From NCBI GenBank assembly GCA_022703445.1, contig JAKLDR010000039.1:1-35818 (forward strand): 35,818 bases of DNA, in the 5' to 3' direction. This document shows, piece by piece, positions 31,303 through 35,818 of this stretch (position 1 is its first letter; every line of letters starts with the position of its first letter). The notes beneath the pieces are model-generated. The model worked only from the letters and a program-made list of their open reading frames with translations. It was not told the origin of the DNA and did no database searches. The position numbers and the translations under genes are program-made. This DNA comes from Planctomycetota bacterium (lineage in GTDB: Bacteria; Planctomycetota; SZUA-567; JAKLDR01).

Positions 31303-32820
31303 TCAGCTCCAGGAGTACCTGGTGTCGGCGACGATCCCGGCGCGGCCCTGGTGCCCGTCCATGATCCACTCGCGCCGCCAGACGCCCTGGAGCTTGCCCG
31401 AGGCGAGGTTGCCTAGGTCGAGCGCGGTGGTCTTATCCCAGGCGGCGCGGAAGGCCACGCTCGCCGGCTGGACGGTCTCCGCGGCCGGGTTCTCGTACTG
31501 GTTGGCGGCGGGCTTGTTCATCCCCAGGTCCACGTCGGGCAGGAGTTCGATGGCGTTCCCCGCCGCCCAGGCGACCGCCGCGTAGCCCCGCAGCCCGAGG
31601 GCCGAGGCCCCGCCGGCGCGGGCCATGTTGACGCTGGAGACCCGGAGGTACTCGGCGTTCTGGAAGGTCCCGACCACCTTGCGCAAGAGCAGCGTCCCGG
31701 CCGCGTCGCCGCCGGCCCAGGTGCCGCTCACGAGCACCACCTGGTCCACCACGGCGGTCGCGCCGGAGGTCGCCCCGGAGAGCACGTCGCCCTGCTTGAT
31801 CTCGCTGGTGCCGGTGTTGAAGGCCAGCGTGGCCCAGTCCACGCCCAGACAGTAGAGCGTGTTCCCGGAGCGGTAGTTGACGTAGCGGCAGTCGCCAACG
31901 CCGGCGTTGACCGTCTTGTTCTTCAGCCAGAAGCCCTTGGTGGGCCAGCCCGTGGCATCCGTCACGTCGAAGGAGCCCGCCCCGGTGCCCAGGCTCCCCG
32001 AGGCGATGGTCGTCGCCGCCCCGGAGGGCTTCCCCGCGTAGACGGTGAGGTCTACCATCGAGTCCACCGCATCGGCGTTCCGGACGCACTCCAGGCGATA
32101 GCGGGTCTTCCCGCCCACGTCGTTCTTGGTCTCGTAACCCTCGTAGTCCGGCGTGAGCGTCCGCTCCGGGTAGGCCAGCGTCCAGGTGTCGGTGCGGTCC
32201 ACGGTCGGGAGAGACGCGGCGTTCACGTCCACCTGGATGAAAGCCTGGCCGTCGGCGGCGAAGACGATGCCGTCGGTGACGCTGGCCGAGACATCCAGCC
32301 CTACACCCAGCGCCTGCGAGCCCATCTTGATCCGGAGGATTTGGAGGCCCCTGGTGTACTGGACGGTGAGCGTCCCCTCGCCCAGGAGCGCCGAGGCCTT
32401 CTTGATGGTGACCCCGGTGATGTTGACGCCGGAGACGGTCTTCAGCTCCGGCAGTACGCCGCCCATCAGCATCCCGAAGGTCTCGTGCGAGGAGCGCCAG
32501 TTGCCGCCCAGGACCAGCCGGAACGTGTCGCCGGCCGCCGGCACAGTCGGCAGATCGCGCGAGAGCGTGAGCTTGTCGGCGGCAGCGTCGAAGCTCTTCA
32601 CGTGGAAGAACTGCCCCTGCAAGGCCGCGGTGGGCGTGTTCCCAAGGAACCATCCGACCGCCCCGGCCCAGTAGCCGTCGGCCTGGGTGAGCGCGGCGTC
32701 CACGATGGCGTTCAGGGCGCCCCCCGTGTCGGCCGTGTAAGTCGGCAGCGCGTCGCCGTCGGCGGCGAGGTTCTTCGAGGGGAAGTAGACGCGGAGCTTG
32801 TCGGCAGTCGGGGTAGCCAT
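31303..32820 (-). CDS. Phage-type structural protein, unknown (505 aa)
   Basis: ATG 32820 is used because GGAGG lies 7 bases upstream and the previous stop is 2 bases before it. The extra 43 codons of the longer frame are Arg-rich and overlap the upstream gene. The protein is beta-rich, with no signal peptide, many Gly/Ala/Thr and few Cys. Notable segments are DKLTLSRDLPTVPAAGDTFR near 80-100, GSFDVTDATGWPTKGFWLKN in the middle (a phage-type segment seen in tail and base-plate proteins) and a C-terminal EWIMDGHQGRAG. The family is not recognised. Position among short, abutting genes suggests a tail or adsorption-apparatus component. Confidence 0.55.
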   Translation of the reverse strand: MATPTADKLRVYFPSKNLAADGDALPTYTADTGGALNAIVDAALTQADGYWAGAVGWFLGNTPTAALQGQFFHVKSFDAAADKLTLSRDLPTVPAAGDTFRLVLGGNWRSSHETFGMLMGGVLPELKTVSGVNITGVTIKKASALLGEGTLTVQYTRGLQILRIKMGSQALGVGLDVSASVTDGIVFAADGQAFIQVDVNAASLPTVDRTDTWTLAYPERTLTPDYEGYETKNDVGGKTRYRLECVRNADAVDSMVDLTVYAGKPSGAATTIASGSLGTGAGSFDVTDATGWPTKGFWLKNKTVNAGVGDCRYVNYRSGNTLYCLGVDWATLAFNTGTSEIKQGDVLSGATSGATAVVDQVVLVSGTWAGGDAAGTLLLRKVVGTFQNAEYLRVSSVNMARAGGASALGLRGYAAVAWAAGNAIELLPDVDLGMNKPAANQYENPAAETVQPASVAFRAAWDKTTALDLGNLASGKLQGVWRREWIMDGHQGRAGIVADTRYSWS

Positions 32821-32822
32821 GT

Positions 32823-33401
32823 TCACGCCTCCAATGCGAACGTGTAGGTTCCCGGCGTCGTGCCGTCGGCGACCGAGAGGTGCGCCGGGACGCCGGGCAT
32901 GTCCGTTACGAAGTAGACCCAGGCCTGGCGAGCGGACTCGTTGTCGCACTCGTCCACGGCCTCCACCCGGAAGAAGTGCCAGACGCCGCCCTTGCCATCA
33001 AGCTCGGCCGGGCAGGAGATCTCGCAGCGTTCGATGCCCTGCAATGCCGGCCGGTCGTAGACGATCTCCTCGGCGGCCTCGCCGAACTTCCGGTGATAGA
33101 TGCGGTAGCGCACCGCGTCGGGCACGGCGTTCCAGGCCAGGGCCGGCCGAGTGTTGGGCGCGGAGTGGACCGGCTCCGGCCGGACCGAGCCGTCCGGGAA
33201 GTCGTGGACCTCGACTGCGGCCATGTCGTCGGCGGCCAGCGGCACCTTGACCATCCGTTCGCCCGCGACCGGGCAGAACGGCCCCAGGACGTGCTTGCCG
33301 TCGATGAACACCCAGGAGACCGACTCGGCCGACGGCGCGGCCCAGGACAGGTCGCAGTTGCGGTCGTCGCGCGGGGTGATCCGAAAGCTCGCGTTCAGCA
33401 T
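32823..33401 (-). CDS. Fibronectin-III-like phage-type protein (192 aa)
   Basis: The central part (residues about 78-155) has the pattern of a fibronectin type III domain: PALAWNAVPDAVRYRIYHRK, then EISCPAELDGKGGVWHFFRV and EAVDECDNES. A beta-rich N-terminal part resembles a second, weaker copy (CDLSWAAPSAESVSWVFIDG). Such domains decorate tail fibres and base plates. It has no signal peptide. The start at 33401 follows the previous stop by 4 bases with only a weak AAGG site, so coupling is likely. The FN3 assignment is by pattern and could be another beta-sandwich. Confidence 0.5.
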   Translation of the reverse strand: MLNASFRITPRDDRNCDLSWAAPSAESVSWVFIDGKHVLGPFCPVAGERMVKVPLAADDMAAVEVHDFPDGSVRPEPVHSAPNTRPALAWNAVPDAVRYRIYHRKFGEAAEEIVYDRPALQGIERCEISCPAELDGKGGVWHFFRVEAVDECDNESARQAWVYFVTDMPGVPAHLSVADGTTPGTYTFALEA

Positions 33402-33405
33402 GGCC

Positions 33406-33888
33406 TTAAACCTTCTGCCACTGGACGTACCACATAGCGTCCGTGCAGTTGTAGGAGCCGTAGGGGCAGATGATCGGCCCGATCTGCCAGTCCTCGCGAT
33501 AAGGGCAGAAGCCGATGTAATACTCGCCGATGGTCTGATACCAGATCTCGATGCCCTGCTCGTGGTCCTCCTCGTCGATCCACCGCCACTCGCCGATCAT
33601 GCCGTTGCCCGGCCCGCTGCAGACCTTGATGATGACCGGGTAGTACTGGTCCTCGTCCTTCTTCTTGGTCTTCAATGCCACGACGACACCGTCGGCCGCC
33701 AGGCCGCCGAAACCCACGTCGTCCTGCTTCGTCATGGAGACGACCTTGAGCCCCACCGGCGCGCCATCCGCGGCCAGGAGCGGCACGACGAGGTCCTCGG
33801 CCTTCTCCGGACGGACCATTCGGTAGGCGACCACCTGGCCGTCCGCGGCCAGCATGGGCATGAGCAGGTTGCCGGCCTCGATGCTCAC
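33406..33888 (-). CDS. Small phage-type protein with repeated AADG motifs (160 aa)
   Basis: The first 75 residues contain three similar units: MLAADGQVVAYRMV, LLAADGAPVGLKVV and GLAADGVVVALKTK. This looks like a short beta-hairpin repeat. The second half is aromatic and Cys-bearing (VIIKVCSG; IGFCPYREDW; IICPYGSYNC) and ends WYVQWQKV. GTG 33888 overlaps the upstream stop as GTGA, with GAGGG 6 bases before. No family is recognised. A minor tail or fibre role is inferred from its neighbours. Confidence 0.5.
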   Translation of the reverse strand: MSIEAGNLLMPMLAADGQVVAYRMVRPEKAEDLVVPLLAADGAPVGLKVVSMTKQDDVGFGGLAADGVVVALKTKKKDEDQYYPVIIKVCSGPGNGMIGEWRWIDEEDHEQGIEIWYQTIGEYYIGFCPYREDWQIGPIICPYGSYNCTDAMWYVQWQKV

Positions 33889-34925
33889 GGCGATCCCTCG
33901 TCGTCGTCGCTGCCGGGAATGACCGCCAGGCTGAACTGGTCGCCCTGGCCGGCCCCTCCGCTCGTCGCCGCCTGGACCTCCACCTGGCCGCCGGAGGCGT
34001 CGTAGACGGCCCGGAGCACCGGCACCAGGCCGTTGAAGAAGACGTAGGCGAACTGGCCGGCCGGCGAACTCTGCACCGCCAGGACCAGGAATCCGAACTT
34101 GGTCTTCCCGAGCGCCCAGGAGCCGGAAGCGGTCCCCACCATGTCGCCGGCGGCGAGTTCCGAGCCCTCGGCCAGGAAGCGCATCAGCGGCGCGAACCGC
34201 ATCCGCCGCGACTCACCCGGCGCGAGCGGCGCCCCCACGAGCGGGATCACGTTCATCTGGCTGTCTTTGCTGGGCTTCGAGACCGTGAAGGCGAACGGCG
34301 CCTCCGGGTCGGCCCCGGTCAAGGCCATCGCCCCGCCCTCAGGGATGGTCTCCCCGGAGCCGTTCGTCACCTTGAGCCGCAAGCCGTCGTCGACCGGGAA
34401 GTGGACCACCCCCCACTTCCGGCCGGTCCCCGACTCCTTCCAGAGGATGCGCGCCGTGCCGGCGCTGGCCGTCTTGAGGCATCCGGTCTCCCCGGCCTCG
34501 AAGCTCGCGTAATCGTCGTACTCCTCCTGGACGTCGAGATGCACGGGCGTCACCCCGAAGACCATCCCGCGCCCCAGCCCGTCCTTCTTCAGCGGCTCCT
34601 GGAGGACCGCGTACTTCATCTCGTGGTCGCCGTCCGCCGCTTCCCGGACATCGAGGGCGACCTTGCTCTGGAACTCGAGATCGTTCTCCTGCGGGGAGAT
34701 CACCGCGTCGCCCAGGGCCAGGATCGCGAACCGGTCCTGGTCGGCGGCCGAGCGGTTCCGGACGAAGACAATCCCGCTCTGCGCCCCGCGGCCGCCGGCC
34801 TCGGCGCTCTGCCCGAGCGCCCGGCTGCGGTGGTAGTTGGCCGCATCGACGAAGGCGTTATAGGCCGCCGCGGGTATCCGCAACGCCTCGCCCTTGACCG
34901 CCTTCTTGAGATCGTCCCCGGCCAC
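33885..34925 (-). CDS. Phage-type structural protein, unknown (346 aa)
   Basis: The start is GTG 34925, with GGGAG 7 bases upstream. The N-terminus (ALRIPAAAYNAFVDAANYHR, residues 15-34) is a helix, and the remaining protein is beta-rich with two repeated-looking barrels (DRFAILALGDAVISPQENDL; FLAEGSELAAGDMVG). It ends with an acidic tail (PGSDDDEGSP). There is no signal peptide or enzymatic motif. The N-terminal helix plus small beta domains is a style I associate with structural proteins of prophages in planctomycete-type genomes, but I cannot name a family. Confidence 0.5.
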   Translation of the reverse strand: MAGDDLKKAVKGEALRIPAAAYNAFVDAANYHRSRALGQSAEAGGRGAQSGIVFVRNRSAADQDRFAILALGDAVISPQENDLEFQSKVALDVREAADGDHEMKYAVLQEPLKKDGLGRGMVFGVTPVHLDVQEEYDDYASFEAGETGCLKTASAGTARILWKESGTGRKWGVVHFPVDDGLRLKVTNGSGETIPEGGAMALTGADPEAPFAFTVSKPSKDSQMNVIPLVGAPLAPGESRRMRFAPLMRFLAEGSELAAGDMVGTASGSWALGKTKFGFLVLAVQSSPAGQFAYVFFNGLVPVLRAVYDASGGQVEVQAATSGGAGQGDQFSLAVIPGSDDDEGSP

Positions 34926-34928
34926 GGC

Positions 34929-35723
34929 TCAGCTCCCGATCCCCAGGGCGGCGAAGAACCCCGCCTGGTAGACCTTCTCCACGTAGACCGCCACGGGCTT
35001 CTTGATCAGCTGCTTCTTCTGGTCGTCCACGTCGTCGGCGTACTGCACCCACATGTAGTCCCAGCCCTGCTTGGTGATGGGCCCGATGGCCCCGACCATG
35101 ATGTCGTTCCGGTTGGGCTGCGCCGCGAACTTGTAGTTGATCTCCCAGTCCTCCAGGCCTTTCCTCGCCCCTGCGGCCCCCAGGAACAGGCATTCGCCCG
35201 GCTGGAAGCCCCGGAACCAGTCCGCGTTCACCGTCCCGGTCAGCCGGAAGAGGTTCCCCCGGTACGTGGCCGTGACCGCGACCGCCGGCAGGTAGTGCGT
35301 CTCGGAGAAGCTGTAGACCGGGACGGTGATGTCCACCCCGGCCACGCTCTCGCCGTCGAACCCGATGGCCCCCTCGAGCTTGTCCGAGGCCGCCGGCCCG
35401 TACTTCCCCCGGGTCTGGATGCTTTGGGTGACGTGCTGGCTGCCGCCGCCGGTATCGAAGGAGACCACCGGCTCGTTCCCCGGCTGGACATCGAGCGTCT
35501 CATAGCGGACCGAGACCTTCCAGGTGCTCTCGTTGATCCGCTCGACCACCTCGATGGACTTCCGGGGCATCCCGCCGTACCAGGCCGGCGTCCCGGCCAG
35601 GGCCATCGCCTTGACCTGCGACTCGTCGGAGGCCCCCCGGACCACATACGGGATCTCCGCCGACGACTTCTCGGCGAGCGTCTCGCTGCGGCCCTGGAAG
35701 AGTTCCTCGATCACGGCGGGCAT
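34929..35723 (-). CDS. Phage-type tail protein, unknown (264 aa)
   Basis: The protein is beta-rich, with a central segment VAGVDITVPVYSFSETHYLP, then WFRGFQPGECLFLGAAGARK and GLEDWEINYKFAAQPN, then a C-terminal YMWVQYADD region. This order (strand-rich core, FRGF-x-x-GE, GLEDWEI) recalls proteins of unknown function encoded between tail genes in prophages. It starts 4 bases after the previous stop, with only a weak ribosome binding site, so translation is probably coupled. No peptidase or lysin motif is present. Confidence 0.55.
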   Translation of the reverse strand: MPAVIEELFQGRSETLAEKSSAEIPYVVRGASDESQVKAMALAGTPAWYGGMPRKSIEVVERINESTWKVSVRYETLDVQPGNEPVVSFDTGGGSQHVTQSIQTRGKYGPAASDKLEGAIGFDGESVAGVDITVPVYSFSETHYLPAVAVTATYRGNLFRLTGTVNADWFRGFQPGECLFLGAAGARKGLEDWEINYKFAAQPNRNDIMVGAIGPITKQGWDYMWVQYADDVDDQKKQLIKKPVAVYVEKVYQAGFFAALGIGS

Positions 35724-35727
35724 GGCG

Positions 35728-35818
35728 TCACTCGAAGGCCAGGTTGTTTTCGAGCATCCGGTCGGCGATCTTCTTGGTGTGCTTGGCCGCCTCCTCGGTC
35801 GCCTTGGCCGTCCGATCC
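35728..35818 (-). CDS. C-terminal end of a gene running off the right edge
   Basis: The minus-strand frame ends in TGA at 35728-35730 and encodes a helical, charged tail (KATEEAAKHTKKIADRM, ending ENNLAFE). It is in line with the downstream phage-type genes and 4 bases before the next start. Only about 29 residues are visible, so no function can be given. Confidence 0.5.
   Translation of the reverse strand, partial: DRTAKATEEAAKHTKKIADRMLENNLAFE

Noticed and set aside
1..35818. CRISPR arrays, tRNA and rRNA genes
   Set aside because: No regularly spaced short repeats with unique spacers were seen, and no tRNA- or rRNA-like segment was recognised by eye; a dedicated RNA search was not possible.

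Overview
The window looks like part of a high-GC bacterial chromosome or large mobile element. The large secreted beta-propeller proteins, the HEAT-repeat lipoprotein and membrane proteins, and the phage-type genes fit a Planctomycetota or related PVC-group host best. That assignment is inferred from style only: there is no rRNA, tRNA or ribosomal gene to anchor it.

Left arm (1-9676, plus strand): a decayed transposase end at the edge is followed by compact early genes of a phage or integrative element. They include small unknown proteins (one frameshifted), a HARE-HTH winged-helix protein, a Cys-rich small protein, and a primase-polymerase/RepA-type helicase followed at once by an iteron-like inverted repeat that may be an origin. 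A chain of overlapping small genes, including a ribbon-helix-helix protein, leads to a 640-residue large serine integrase.

Middle 1 (9657-13845, minus strand): three genes coupled by 4-base ATGA overlaps encode an SMC/Rad50-like ATPase, a histidine kinase with an N-terminal HEAT-like region, and a response regulator with a C-terminal winged helix. The gene order suggests an ATPase sensor wired to a two-component system. I do not recognise it as a named system.

Middle 2 (14059-29582, minus strand): two operons of exported proteins have the same plan. Operon A (29582 to 21959) encodes a 1441-residue protein with a seven-blade propeller and a C-terminal HETVH zinc-peptidase motif. Three smaller exported or anchored proteins follow, two with a segment resembling TIMP/NTR inhibitor domains. 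Operon B (21710 to 14059) encodes a HEAT-type anchored protein, a 1968-residue protein with a beta-helix, two six-blade NHL propellers and a C-terminal His/Cys pair resembling clan CD (CHAT-like) peptidases, then a HEAT-repeat lipoprotein. The two operons share promoter architecture: a TTGAC box, a 16-base spacer, and paired TGGTGC boxes whose first copy lies at the same distance (92 bases) upstream of the -35. Both giant genes change base composition part-way, with AT-richer 3' halves that continue into the neighbouring genes. This is the candidate for an undescribed system: polymorphic-toxin-like giant surface proteins with swappable peptidase tips and adjacent partner proteins.

Right arm (29918-35818, minus strand): six tightly packed complete genes and one cut by the window edge look like the tail or adhesion end of a phage late operon. 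One contains a pre-peptidase-C-like domain and about nine RF-initiated 14-15-residue repeats. If both arms belong to one prophage, the two middle modules sit as cargo between the last late gene and the integrase.
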